64,000 nucleotides of DNA from Sinomonas notoginsengisoli (GTDB lineage Bacteria; Actinomycetota; Actinomycetes; Actinomycetales; Micrococcaceae), in contig NZ_JAIZDP010000012.1 in NCBI RefSeq assembly GCF_021554725.1, forward strand, positions 1 through 64,000, written 5' to 3'. Made by a program: the position numbers and the translations under genes. Numbering within the stretch: the first letter of the stretch is position 1; each line of letters begins with the position of its first letter. The notes under the pieces were generated by a model that searched no databases, was not told the DNA's origin, and saw only the letters and a list, made by a program, of their open reading frames with translations. Of the stretch, positions 24,801 to 33,096 are shown piece by piece.

Positions 24801-26746
24801 CGGTCTTGGGTGGACAGACGCAGGTGTGCTGGGTGGTGGGTTGCAGTTGCGTGGGCGATGCCGTTCGATGTCGCAACTGCATCGCCTGGGTCAAAGTCGG
24901 TCTTGGGTTCTTCTGCCCGGTTAACGAGCTTCCAGAGCGCTTCGAGGTACTGCGCCAGCCATTCTGCCTTCATTGGGGCGAAGGCGGTCAGTGCGACCGC
25001 ACGTTCGCTACGAACTGCTCCCGCGAGAGCTAGGGATTCTGCTGTCCCGGAATCGTCGGTGGCCTCCCGCTCCTTGCAGGTCGCCGTCCAGGCGTCCACC
25101 CAGGATCTGAGCGTGACCGGGTCGAGGCCCCTGTCGAGCGATGTGCGGGCCAACTGCCTCAGGGCTGTTGCGAGAGGGAGCAGGGGACGGGGGACGACCT
25201 CGGTCGCACTGGGGCTCGTGGGCCCACAGAAAGCGTGGAGGCTTGGCTCGTCGGGAAGTCCGAGGGTCAGAACGGGAGCCTCAGCGAAAAGGATGGCTGA
25301 ACGGAGGGTCGCAGCATCGTCAAGGTCGGGCCTCCAGTCGACCTGAACTGTGCTTCCGTCTTGGGCATGAAGTCGCAGCTGGAGTACCGGCAGTTGTCCC
25401 CCTGAAGCGAGCCCCGCATCACCGAAAGCCGCCAGCACATCGCCGAGATCGCCATCGTCCGCGGCACGCAGGAGCAGGCCGTCGACGTCGCCGCCAGAGT
25501 GGTCCCACGTCCGCATGAGCGCCCCGAGCCTCAGGCGTGCGCAGGCAAGCGTGAGGATGCGGCCCGCGCCGGTACGATTGGACGCTGCAGTCGCACTTGT
25601 TGGGGGATGGGGAAAAAGTACCTGGACGCGTTCGACCATGCCGCCCAGCTGCTGCGCCGCCCGGACGATCGCAGCTTCTGGACATGAGGGGCTGCTGCCG
25701 CTGACTGCCTTGTCGCGCAGCAGCCGTTCGAGCTTGCGCCGGGTGATGCGTTGGAAGATCTGTCTCTGCTGAGCATCGTCGAGGTCGCAGAGCTCCTGGG
25801 CCGCATTGCGCTGGCCGCTGCCCCTGCGCAGTTCTTCCGCGCGGAGTTCGTAAGTATGCCACGGTAAACTCGCTGCCTGGCTCATGATGTCGAGGCCGGT
25901 GCGGAAGAGAGCTATTTCTTGCAGAACAATGTCCGCCAGATTTTGTGGGCGTTGCTCGAAGATTTCACGGGCCTCGTCGAACCGGAGCGTTCTGAGCAGG
26001 TCCGTGCTTCCGGCCTGGAGCTGGGCCATTACGGCGTCCGCGGCTGCAGCTGCTCCCTTCGGACCGACCCCGGGGCGCCGGCCAAGAACCGACTCGGCGC
26101 GCTTTCTCAGATCACTGTATGCAGTTGGTTTTAGGAGGTCGTCGCTGGTCCGGCGGGCAGCTAGAGCGAGGTTGTCCCCGATCCGCTCAGAATCCACCCT
26201 CGCGCCTGAAGATACTCTGTCGGCGAAGGCTCCCAGAGTGGGGAGTGAGTCGAGGACATCGTCTCCTGCCGCGAGCCGGTCCAGATATGCCGCGACCGCG
26301 TGGGCACTCGGTCTTGCTGCCACGGGAGCCTGAATAATCGCCTCGCGTACCGCGCGGGACATGCCATCTAGGCCCACCGCTGGACGCTGCTGAGAAAGGA
26401 TGCCCATGCCTTCCGCAGTCTCCAGCAGGACGCTGGGCGAGACGGAGTCGAACAAGTTCAGTGACTGCCGATCAGCCACTTGTTCGCCGTCGCAGAGCAC
26501 AAGGACCACGCCTCCGCTGCTCTGGTTCCGCAGCTGGGTTCCCGACACGTCGTGCATCGCATGCGATCCGAAGCGAGCTGGTGAGGACGAGACGATGGCC
26601 AGCTGGGGAAGGCGATTGTCCCAGGCAGCGCTCATGCCCTCAGCGACCGACGTTGGCACACCTTCGACGAGGACGAAGCTCCGCTCTCCGATTGTCAGAT
26701 GGCGACGTAGGTGCTCCGCCAGAGCACGTCCAAGGCGGGCGCTCAA
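21851..26746 (-). CDS. DptH-like protein: PD-(D/E)XK-type motif plus C-terminal HerA/FtsK-like ATPase
   Basis: A 1,631-residue protein and the last gene of a four-gene overlapping operon. The last ~330 residues form a HerA/FtsK-like ATPase: Walker A WGSSGMGKTQ (Lys1316), FGVADFKNDY, Walker B YVMVVDEAHR (Asp1515-Glu1516) and LATQGPLDLP. In the middle, KKRADLLAIAL (Asp1034) and IATIEVKARR (Glu1053-Val-Lys1055) fit a PD-(D/E)XK nuclease core. The first ~1,000 residues match nothing I know. Length, C-terminal ATPase and position after DptF- and DptG-sized genes match DptH, the motor-effector of phosphorothioation-dependent restriction. The start is TTG 26746, overlapping the upstream stop (TTGA). 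The motor and motif are seen; the DptH label is inferred. Confidence 0.7.
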   Translation of the reverse strand: MSARLGRALAEHLRRHLTIGERSFVLVEGVPTSVAEGMSAAWDNRLPQLAIVSSSPARFGSHAMHDVSGTQLRNQSSGGVVLVLCDGEQVADRQSLNLFDSVSPSVLLETAEGMGILSQQRPAVGLDGMSRAVREAIIQAPVAARPSAHAVAAYLDRLAAGDDVLDSLPTLGAFADRVSSGARVDSERIGDNLALAARRTSDDLLKPTAYSDLRKRAESVLGRRPGVGPKGAAAAADAVMAQLQAGSTDLLRTLRFDEAREIFEQRPQNLADIVLQEIALFRTGLDIMSQAASLPWHTYELRAEELRRGSGQRNAAQELCDLDDAQQRQIFQRITRRKLERLLRDKAVSGSSPSCPEAAIVRAAQQLGGMVERVQVLFPHPPTSATAASNRTGAGRILTLACARLRLGALMRTWDHSGGDVDGLLLRAADDGDLGDVLAAFGDAGLASGGQLPVLQLRLHAQDGSTVQVDWRPDLDDAATLRSAILFAEAPVLTLGLPDEPSLHAFCGPTSPSATEVVPRPLLPLATALRQLARTSLDRGLDPVTLRSWVDAWTATCKEREATDDSGTAESLALAGAVRSERAVALTAFAPMKAEWLAQYLEALWKLVNRAEEPKTDFDPGDAVATSNGIAHATATHHPAHLRLSTQDRALLPTSEGRLWSLYGGRSARDESGYAGDALSSVIMQLLTLQPEAAGHLRCLAWGGGAADLLVGEAVKLIGRRAGLATIRKIEIFCVGTSEDDRPLPETLAMADDRLRNERDVLELRYINDLARAQELLRPGGEAPAVHLALVTGLTNSPNALQIENREVSPPAVDDEVLFAPRVWQRARQDRRTLLMPPAASAAGQAWLRLQNAVDESWPEEGQPLQVPEVRTGALDLAPKLREIHDLALWVATLDRYATRDSLEHALGADNVAILHQERRLGGDSPLSLVLSQKSGGPADRAIGRSLRSAGIINESDVALSIGTQLRQVASQGYGILALQAATSGAGINELVGHVVAFSLLATTTTPWPLPPGCRVLLVSLDEYRHWFPKKRADLLAIALDPQDQGVHIATIEVKARRSDENDAAAGALDQLNQSLAATKWAAYPEAGSVHSRLWLNRIAEAAYAVARESRFRLDSSEMAALEAFRLGKGTLEWAGVGLVFGPNVEPMHRTYRTDVANDIVPVVLHSIPLTEELLRTATSTSLTTLRTVESDRPPLQSTRTRRRPETNGGTPRELEPDTGASSGPRDASTEQKEQVSEAAADTTTPSTAEHGTTAETQYPGAGSVITPAARPDFVAPLLGWDAVTGEEVRWHPAGPGQSSLQNGHTEIWGSSGMGKTQFAMSLLGQLSKFSGSRFGVADFKNDYSDETGFPPFAGAEFVDLWNEGAPYNPLALDDESDRAIQSAVIELRDTVDEAVKSVSARLGVRQRAKLEQALKDAYAVRHAERRWPTLRTLDDHLDADLSGVIGDLTHNDLFKSGEPLGNVIDSNVVFGLSKIPGNGQTTVLAAGFILSSLLLRVQNLPPVPNTIRYVMVVDEAHRVSPFRAIQTMIREGRSKGLAVVLATQGPLDLPDVVAANAQTKICFGLPDATVATMAARKLQPDNARLAQQIRTLGMGEAFVSLAGEAPRLVRMTQAYRDAIRLGLPELGAAR

Positions 26747-28308
26747 CGGTGGCTCCTGGATGCGCGCTCCCCGACCATCGTGGTGCGGTCCGATAGCCCC
26801 ACCGCGAGACCTGCGTCGCTCATCAGCCGCTCCGCGGCGCGGGCGTTCTGAGCGAGCCGTGCGCCGTCTAGCTGGGCTGCCAAAGCAGTTTCTGCGGCTG
26901 ACTCTTGGTTAATCACGAGATCCCACTCTTCTCGGGCTGCCGCAATGAAGTCACGGCTGGACATCGGCATTCGGTTCGACAAGGCACCTACCATCGCGCC
27001 AAGGAGATCCGGGGTCGCCGTTAGGTATCGGTACGAGCCCGTCCCCACCAGCATGCCCACTGATTCCAATAGCACCCGGAAGCCGTCCTCGGATCCTCGG
27101 CTGTAGTTCGCCGTTTCCACTGCCAACCGTGCCAATCGGAGGTACTCCTCGTGTCCGGCGGGCAGGGGAAGGCGGGTGAGTTGATTGGTGACGCTGTCAT
27201 GGCTTCTCGCGTCAGCTAAGGTCCGGTCCCGGAACTCGCCGGAAAAGGCGGTCACCTTATCCTCTTCTTTAAGCTCGCGCATGAGCTTGGCGAGCGTTCG
27301 AACGGTGGCCTCGCTTAGTCGGATGCGGGCGCGCCGGTACGATTCTTCTGACCGCTGCCGGACCGGGTCCTGCGCACGTGGGGAACCCCCGAAACTCAAC
27401 AGCAGGAACCGGTCCTCGGACGGCGTGTCGGTCGCGTCCCACGCGGTGCGCAGGACGTGAAGAGCCAAGTCGAGGCCGAGCATGCAGCGCAACTGCCAGA
27501 GCTTCGCGGGCCCGCTGGCATTGCCCTGGAGCATGATTCCCTCGGCGTGGCGGCACAGACTTCGGGCGAGGCCCGCCAGTCGGGGGTCGGCGCCACGTCT
27601 CCATGCTGATTCCTCATCTTCCTCAAGGTCGATGCGCCGGTCGGTCCAGGTCTCGTTCGACGGCAGCGCGCTCTCCAGGATCGAGCCGATGTCGGCCAGC
27701 GGACTGGCAGCATTCAGTTCTTCTCGGATCCGCCCGACCGCCACCTTTCCGAGGGCGGCGTCGGAGGAATCAGCTGGATCGGCCAGAAGCCGCGCGAGGG
27801 TGATCCCGCTTCCTCGCATGTAGACCTTGCGGACCGTGTACTCGCTGCTGCGAGGGCTCGGCTTACGCGCGTCGTACCACAGTAGCGACTCGTGGAATGG
27901 GCGGAGCAGCCAAGCCCCCTTCTGACCTCGTTGTGTCTCTGGATCGATGAGGCCTTGCAGGGTGAGCTGGGCGAGCTGAAGATTGGCAGAACCACGAACT
28001 TGGTCCCCCGATGCTAGTCGATCACCGTACTCCTCTGGCGAAGTGTCCGGATCCCCAACTCGACCCTTGGAGCGGCCACCGAGAAAGTTCTCCCCTAGGG
28101 CCAGACTGCGCACAGCAAAGAGCTGCCGCTTGGGGGACTGGAGGTCATCAATAGAGTCCGGGGCGCAGTAGTCATTCTGGCGCAGAGTTAACAGTGTTTC
28201 TGCGCACAGTTGGGGCGCACGCTCGTCGCGGTCTGGTGCCAGGCAGAATAGGTCTTCCGCGACGGCCCCAGGGCTCAGCCGGTAAAGGTTCTTGCGTTGC
28301 GATGCCAT
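26743..28308 (-). CDS. DptG-like component of the restriction operon
   Basis: A 521-residue soluble protein without a motif I can name. Helical and charged segments dominate; RFLLLSFGGSPRAQDPVRQR and EESYRRARIRLSEATVRTL stand out in the middle. Its start (ATG 28308) shares one base with the stop of the DptF-like gene (TGATG), and its stop overlaps the TTG start of the DptH-like gene, so the three are made in fixed ratio. The DptG label rests only on size and on being the middle gene between DptF-like and DptH-like proteins. It is likely a scaffold or adaptor. Confidence in a real gene is high; in the family it is modest. Confidence 0.55.
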   Translation of the reverse strand: MASQRKNLYRLSPGAVAEDLFCLAPDRDERAPQLCAETLLTLRQNDYCAPDSIDDLQSPKRQLFAVRSLALGENFLGGRSKGRVGDPDTSPEEYGDRLASGDQVRGSANLQLAQLTLQGLIDPETQRGQKGAWLLRPFHESLLWYDARKPSPRSSEYTVRKVYMRGSGITLARLLADPADSSDAALGKVAVGRIREELNAASPLADIGSILESALPSNETWTDRRIDLEEDEESAWRRGADPRLAGLARSLCRHAEGIMLQGNASGPAKLWQLRCMLGLDLALHVLRTAWDATDTPSEDRFLLLSFGGSPRAQDPVRQRSEESYRRARIRLSEATVRTLAKLMRELKEEDKVTAFSGEFRDRTLADARSHDSVTNQLTRLPLPAGHEEYLRLARLAVETANYSRGSEDGFRVLLESVGMLVGTGSYRYLTATPDLLGAMVGALSNRMPMSSRDFIAAAREEWDLVINQESAAETALAAQLDGARLAQNARAAERLMSDAGLAVGLSDRTTMVGERASRSHR

Positions 28309-30182
28309 CAGTCGCCTCGTTTTGTGAAGTGCGGGAGGGAGATCGTGACCAGGGCAGGCGGGGTGGAGTCCGGGTCGGCAACTCGCAGTGAACGATCGGT
28401 GGGCAGATATGCCGCCAGACGCCCATAGAAGCCACGCAGGTCATTCATTTCAGCCACACCTTGGCCAACGGGCCCCTGGAACGCAGCAGCCTCCCGGATC
28501 GCCTCATACATGCGAGGCGTGATGCGCAGGGCGAGGTCGTGGTCGTGAGCCACGACCAGCTCCACGTCCACATGGTCAACATCGAGTAGCTCCTCGACTA
28601 GACCGGAATCGGGCACTCTGAGTGCCAGCTCTTCCAGCTGAAGTTGCCCGTGCACCAGGGACGGACGTGCGGGCCTGAACGAGCCGGGATCACGTGCGAA
28701 CAGGCATGCGGGATCGGGCACGATCAAGCCCTCGTTCGGGCTTGAGAACCCGGTCACGAGGAAGTTCAGGCCACGGACAATCTCATTCAATTCGATCACC
28801 GTGTCTCCGCCGCCGGCCACCCTCCGGGCAAGTGCAACCAGGGCGACGATATGGCGGTAGTCCAAGAGGCGCCGCGCGGATTCGGCAGGCCCTCCGAGGA
28901 CGCTTGGGGCTTCGAAGAAGATGCGTTGCCTCCAGAGACGTTCTGCCGGTGCGTTTGTGACGCCGTCACCCCGGACCAGGGAATCCAATCCATCTTCGAC
29001 GCGGATCGGGTCCTCGTCAGTGCTGACCATCTCCCCCAACGCATAAAAGGTCATCTCGCCCTGAGCCGTGCGAATTCTGTCGAGGGGCGACACCGAGCCG
29101 GCCAGCCCTGAAAGATGACCGCGCTCGGCGACCTCGGCGCGCGTGATGTGGGGGTCGCCAGCGATGCGCCGCACATCTTCGGGGGCCCCGCTTGCGTCGC
29201 GTAGCCACCCGTCCACCTCGAGATCGCTAAGCGCGCCCAAGCCTGAGTGCCTCATCCCTGTCAGCAGTGGCGACCGCTCGGCGGTATCGGCCGGGAGACC
29301 TCCGCCCAGGACGCGCGCGAAGTAACCGTCCGTGGCGGTGAAGGCGCTGTTGCCACGGTCGCGGTTGTCATCTTTCACCTGTTTGCAGCTGTGGGGCCCA
29401 ACGACCGCCCACGACAGGATCGCCAGGACTTCTCGCAACGTGGGGACTGCCTCGCCGGTAGCCAGGCGCACTAGAGTGCGTAGCTGCTCCCGAACGTCAG
29501 ATCGGCGCAGGTGAGCAGCATTGCTGCGCATCGGACAGCCGCCGCTACTGAAGGGACAATCCGCACACCCGCTCCAGATCTCTTCACGCGTTACATAGTC
29601 CACCAGCTGGTTCCACAGACGGTCCCCGGTGGGCCGTTGCCGGTTCACGTTAACGATGATGAGGCCGTCGGTCTTGGCCGCGCCGTGCCTAAGAGCACGA
29701 TCTAGAACCTCAGCTTCGTTATGCGCTCCGATGTCTTCGAGGGCATCACGAAGGACCCCTTCGTTGGCGCACAATAGCGTCTTAAAGTCACTGGCGTCGA
29801 GAGCGGAGCGCATGGTCAAGGCACGAGCCGGAGCGTCGGGCAGGCCGGAAAGATCTTTGACCACTTGCTGCCCGGGCGCGACCTCAACAAGGACGTCCTC
29901 GGTGGGCAGACTCGCCCCAGCGGCGCGGCAAAAAGCCTCTGCGACGGCAGTCTTCCCGGTACCTGCATTGCCCGTGAGCACCACGACTCCCGGCGCGCCC
30001 TCGGTTGCCCAGTGAGCGACGAACCGGCCAAGCTTGGTCTCCACGTCGTCGCTAAGAGAGTCGGCGAGCTGGGCGAAATGCTCCCGGTAGGCTCCAGCCT
30101 GGTCCGCGCTGAAGACTGAGAGAAGTCTCAACGCCCTGACCGCGGGAAGTTCTTCTGGTGGGGGCATAGCTATGTTGTTCAC
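28308..30182 (-). CDS. DptF-like ATPase of the restriction operon
   Basis: A 624-residue P-loop protein. Walker A is VVLTGNAGTGKTA (residues 67-79). LLCANEGVLRDAL (136-148) and LIIVNVNRQRP follow, and a cysteine cluster CADCPFSSGGCP (Cys206, 209, 216) probably binds zinc. A P-loop, an Asn-Glu-Gly segment and a C-x2-C-x6-C cluster is the arrangement I recall for DptF, the ATPase of the Dnd restriction complex; BrxC-like ATPases are the alternative. The GTG start at 30182 overlaps the methyltransferase stop by four bases (GTGA); an ATG at 30167 is possible. The context says a restriction NTPase coupled to a cytosine methyltransferase. Confidence 0.65.
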   Translation of the reverse strand: MNNIAMPPPEELPAVRALRLLSVFSADQAGAYREHFAQLADSLSDDVETKLGRFVAHWATEGAPGVVVLTGNAGTGKTAVAEAFCRAAGASLPTEDVLVEVAPGQQVVKDLSGLPDAPARALTMRSALDASDFKTLLCANEGVLRDALEDIGAHNEAEVLDRALRHGAAKTDGLIIVNVNRQRPTGDRLWNQLVDYVTREEIWSGCADCPFSSGGCPMRSNAAHLRRSDVREQLRTLVRLATGEAVPTLREVLAILSWAVVGPHSCKQVKDDNRDRGNSAFTATDGYFARVLGGGLPADTAERSPLLTGMRHSGLGALSDLEVDGWLRDASGAPEDVRRIAGDPHITRAEVAERGHLSGLAGSVSPLDRIRTAQGEMTFYALGEMVSTDEDPIRVEDGLDSLVRGDGVTNAPAERLWRQRIFFEAPSVLGGPAESARRLLDYRHIVALVALARRVAGGGDTVIELNEIVRGLNFLVTGFSSPNEGLIVPDPACLFARDPGSFRPARPSLVHGQLQLEELALRVPDSGLVEELLDVDHVDVELVVAHDHDLALRITPRMYEAIREAAAFQGPVGQGVAEMNDLRGFYGRLAAYLPTDRSLRVADPDSTPPALVTISLPHFTKRGD

Positions 30183-31369
30183 TGGCCTACCGCAGCCCTT
30201 TCCTCACTGGAGGCGGCTCCTAGTACCGGCCTCGGCACACTGACGAGTTGGCGCTGTCCACGGCGGCCAGCAAGAAGTTCGGCCCCGCTTCGGGCGGGAG
30301 CCCCTGCCGTCTCCAAGACCTGGGCCAGCGCCCCAACGATGAGCTCGGCCGCCGGGGGCGGGACGGCGTTGCCGATCTGCCTCCTGACCCGTGGGTACGC
30401 CGACCTCGCGTCCCGAAGATCCTTACCGAACTCGAAGACAAAGTCATCGGGAAAGCCTTGTAGGCGTGCTTTCTCGCGATTGGAGAGGCGCCGTGGCTCG
30501 ATGTGGTGGTATCCATGAGTCCCCCCGCCTCCGCCCGCGATAATCGTGTACGAGGGCTTGTCTGGATCAACCCGGCGGTACACGTGGCTTATCAGCCCCT
30601 TCACGGCCAAAGGGTGGTCGGCGGGGATCACCTCGAAATTCGAACCCGGTGGGATCAGCTTGAGCCGCTCGACAACGTCCCGGCTATCCTGGCCGCGCTC
30701 GTGGTTAGGGGCATCATCAGGAAGAGGATGTCGATCCAGAGCATCCCGCACAGTGCGGGGTGAGCCTTGAAATGGTGTGGGGATGATCGGTGGCCGGACC
30801 CCCAAGTCCCGACGAACGCCGAGGACGATAAGGCGCTCTCGGTTCTGCGGCACACCAAGATCCGCCATATCCACCACCTGAGCGCTGATGTCGTAGTGGA
30901 CTCCACGGCCATAGGGACGATTCATCGGCGCCCCGTCAACGAAGCTGCTCGGCGACTTCAAAGCGTGCCGGACAAGGGTCCAAGCGACACCACGGTTTGC
31001 CGAAAGCAATCCGGGGACATTTTCAAGCAAAAAAGCTGCTGGCTGGAGTGCGTCCAGATATCGCGCGACCTGGCGGAAAAGGTTGCCACGGGCGGTCATC
31101 AAGCCATCATGGTTCCACAGTGTGGAATAGTCTTGACAGGGCGGGCCGGCGAGAAGGATGTCGCACGGTACATCGGGAACAGGCGTCTCAGTGATGTCGC
31201 CTTCGACGATGTGTTTGCCGATATTGCGACGGTACGTTTCCACTGCCCAGTGCTCATTGTCGATGGCCCACACGACACGGGCGCGTCCGGATTGCTCGGC
31301 GCCAAGGTCCATGCCACCGCAGCCTGAGAACAACGAGACAGCGGCGTAACGCTTCGGGCGAGGCGCCAT
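30179..31369 (-). CDS. DNA (cytosine-5) methyltransferase
   Basis: A complete 396-residue C5 methyltransferase with motifs in canonical order: motif I SLFSGCGGMDLG (12-23), motif IV AGPPCQDYS with the catalytic Cys78, motif VI FLLENVPG (116-118 = ENV), motif VIII PQNRERLIVLG (175-185), motif IX RLSNREKARLQGFP (294-307) and motif X GNAVPPPAAE (333 onward). The target-recognition region is about residues 190-290; the recognised sequence cannot be predicted. It is first in the operon, overlapping the DptF-like gene by four bases, so it probably protects host DNA from that machinery. No Vsr repair gene is beside it. Confidence 0.92.
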   Translation of the reverse strand: MAPRPKRYAAVSLFSGCGGMDLGAEQSGRARVVWAIDNEHWAVETYRRNIGKHIVEGDITETPVPDVPCDILLAGPPCQDYSTLWNHDGLMTARGNLFRQVARYLDALQPAAFLLENVPGLLSANRGVAWTLVRHALKSPSSFVDGAPMNRPYGRGVHYDISAQVVDMADLGVPQNRERLIVLGVRRDLGVRPPIIPTPFQGSPRTVRDALDRHPLPDDAPNHERGQDSRDVVERLKLIPPGSNFEVIPADHPLAVKGLISHVYRRVDPDKPSYTIIAGGGGGTHGYHHIEPRRLSNREKARLQGFPDDFVFEFGKDLRDARSAYPRVRRQIGNAVPPPAAELIVGALAQVLETAGAPARSGAELLAGRRGQRQLVSVPRPVLGAASSEERAAVGQ

Positions 31370-32105
31370 TAGATTGACCCCCGCACAGGAGTGACCAATC
31401 CGGCGTCGTGGTGATTCAGGGTTGGAGCGCCAGGCCCACGGCTAGTCGCATGTAGCCGCTGACGCTCGCCCTCTACTGTCGCGGTGGCCGTCGGCGTTCC
31501 CAAGCGCCCAAGGCGCTCGACCTGGGCGGCGCCTGCGCCTTTGCACACAGCTCGGAGGCGAGCCGAGACCGCACTGGCTTGGCCGTCGGCATGTGCGTCG
31601 GGGGCGGTTGTCCTTCTCATGCAAGCCACGCTATACGGCTCATCCGACATTCTTGCCGAACGGCACGGTGCCCCGATCCGTTGAGTCAAGCGGTCGTGAC
31701 CGTAGAGCGGGTCCCTGCTCCTCTCAGCCCCGGGGTATCGCCGGTGGCGCTGCTGTTCAGACCACCAGCTGGGTTGCAGGTGAGAGGCACATTTCTTGTC
31801 GCGTGAGTGCCCCGATCTGCGTCGGGGAGGCGTTGGGAGTCACGGACGGATGGTGAGGCTTCCTCGGCAGGAACGTGATGAGTCCCATAGGTTCCGCTGC
31901 TGCCTCCCCAGGAGGTGTTGTCTGGGCCTGCCCACTCCCTGATGGCGACCAGCGCGACAACCGTCGCCAGCTCGCTAGGCGACGAGAGGGACGACGCAGG
32001 TTTCGCGCAGGAACTCCCTGAAGCTGGATCCACGATGAGCACGCGCGAGCACAATGGACTTGGCCAAATCATTCGACCCGGGAACCACTTACGCCGTACC
32101 TGCAC
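31370..32105. other. Long gene-poor stretch upstream of the methyltransferase
   Basis: About 730 bases without a convincing gene. It must contain the promoter of the defence operon. One minus-strand frame, from ATG 31650 to a TAA at 31369-31371, ends in TAATG with the methyltransferase start. That is the arrangement of a coupled upstream gene (about 93 residues, SAVSARLRAVCKGAGAAQVE), but its composition is not clearly protein-like. No regulator or tRNA is visible. Confidence 0.4.
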
Positions 32106-33010
32106 CACCCGCGCCGCACCACCGCCAACCGCCCGCTCGCCCCCTCCGCCTTCCTGGCCGCCTCCGTCGCCGTGGCGGGCCTCGCGACGGCGACGGCCGC
32201 GGCCGCCCAGGCGGCCGGCGTCGTCCCTCAGACCACGACGACCATCACCTACACCGCACCGAACCCGGAACCGGCCTACGGCACCGAGGCCGCGGCCCTC
32301 CTCGAGACGATCCCGGTCAAGGGCCGCGCGCTGAACACGGGCTACGACCGCTCCCAGTTCGGCCCGGCCTGGCTCGACGCGGACGAGAATGGCTGCGACA
32401 CCGCAACGACATGCTCAACCGCGACCTGACGGACATCACCTACGTCACGTCCGTCCCCTGCACCGTCGCCTCCGGCACCCTCGCCCACCCCTACACCACC
32501 ACGACCATCGCGTTCCTGCGCGGGGTGGGTACGAGCGACGCGGTGCAGATCGACCACGTCGTCGCCCTCTCCGACGCCTGGCAGAAGGGCGCCCAGCAGC
32601 TCACCTACTCCCAGCGCGTGGCCCGCGCCAACGACCCGCTCAACCTCCAGTCCACCGACGGGCCCACCAATGAGCAGAAGGGCGACGGCGACGCCGCCAC
32701 CTGGCTGCCGCCGAACACCGCCTTCCGCTGCGCGTACGTCGCCCGCCGGGTCTCGGTGAAGGCCACCTACAGCCTCTGGGTCACGCAGGCCGAGCACGAT
32801 GCCATCGCCGGCATCCTCGCCCAGTGCCCGGGCCAGCTGGCCCCGACGGACCAGCCCGACCCGGCCGCGCCGCCCGCCCCCCGCCCCGGCGCCCGCGCTC
32901 CCGACCGTCACCCCGGGCGCGTACTGCAGCACAGCCGTCGCCCAGGGCGTGAGCTCCATGGGAGCTCTCGACACGTGCAAGACCTCGGCCACGGACACGC
33001 GGCTGCGCTG
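32106..33010 (+). pseudogene. Secreted HNH (DUF1524/GmrSD-like) nuclease, frameshifted
   Basis: A hydrophobic leader (PLAPSAFLAASVAVAGLATA) precedes LLETIPVKGRALNTGYDRSQ and FGPAWLDADENGCDT. The frame then slips by one base near 32400 (a C seems missing) and resumes as RNDMLNRDLTDITYV. The HNH core QIDHVVALSDAWQKGA and the NDPLNLQ motif follow. Near 32880, in a C-rich run, the frame slips back (+1) to PTVTPGAYCSTAVAQG and ...DTRLRW. The two shifts compensate, so this may be a recent pseudogene or sequencing error in homopolymers. No start codon is seen before the leader. The intact family consists of extracellular nucleases. Confidence 0.75.
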
Positions 33011-33054
33011 GGCGACAGTAGACTGCGCATTCCGCCCATCTGCCTCCGGAAACA

Positions 33055-33087
33055 GAGGAGGGCCCGATCAAAGACCGGGCCCTCCTC
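33055..33087. terminator. 12-bp hairpin downstream of the MHS transporter
   Basis: GAGGAGGGCCCG at 33055-33066 pairs perfectly with 33076-33087 across ATCAAAGAC. It lies 10 bases past the stop of the minus-strand transporter and just after the HNH nuclease remnant, so it can serve as a terminator for both. Confidence 0.7.
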
Positions 33088-33096
33088 GGCGCTTCC

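Noticed and set aside
28308-30182. Reading the ATPase gene as BREX brxC
   Set aside because: There is no pglZ, pglX or brxL in the operon, the protein is about half the length of BrxC, and the neighbouring large HerA-type motor fits DptH better.
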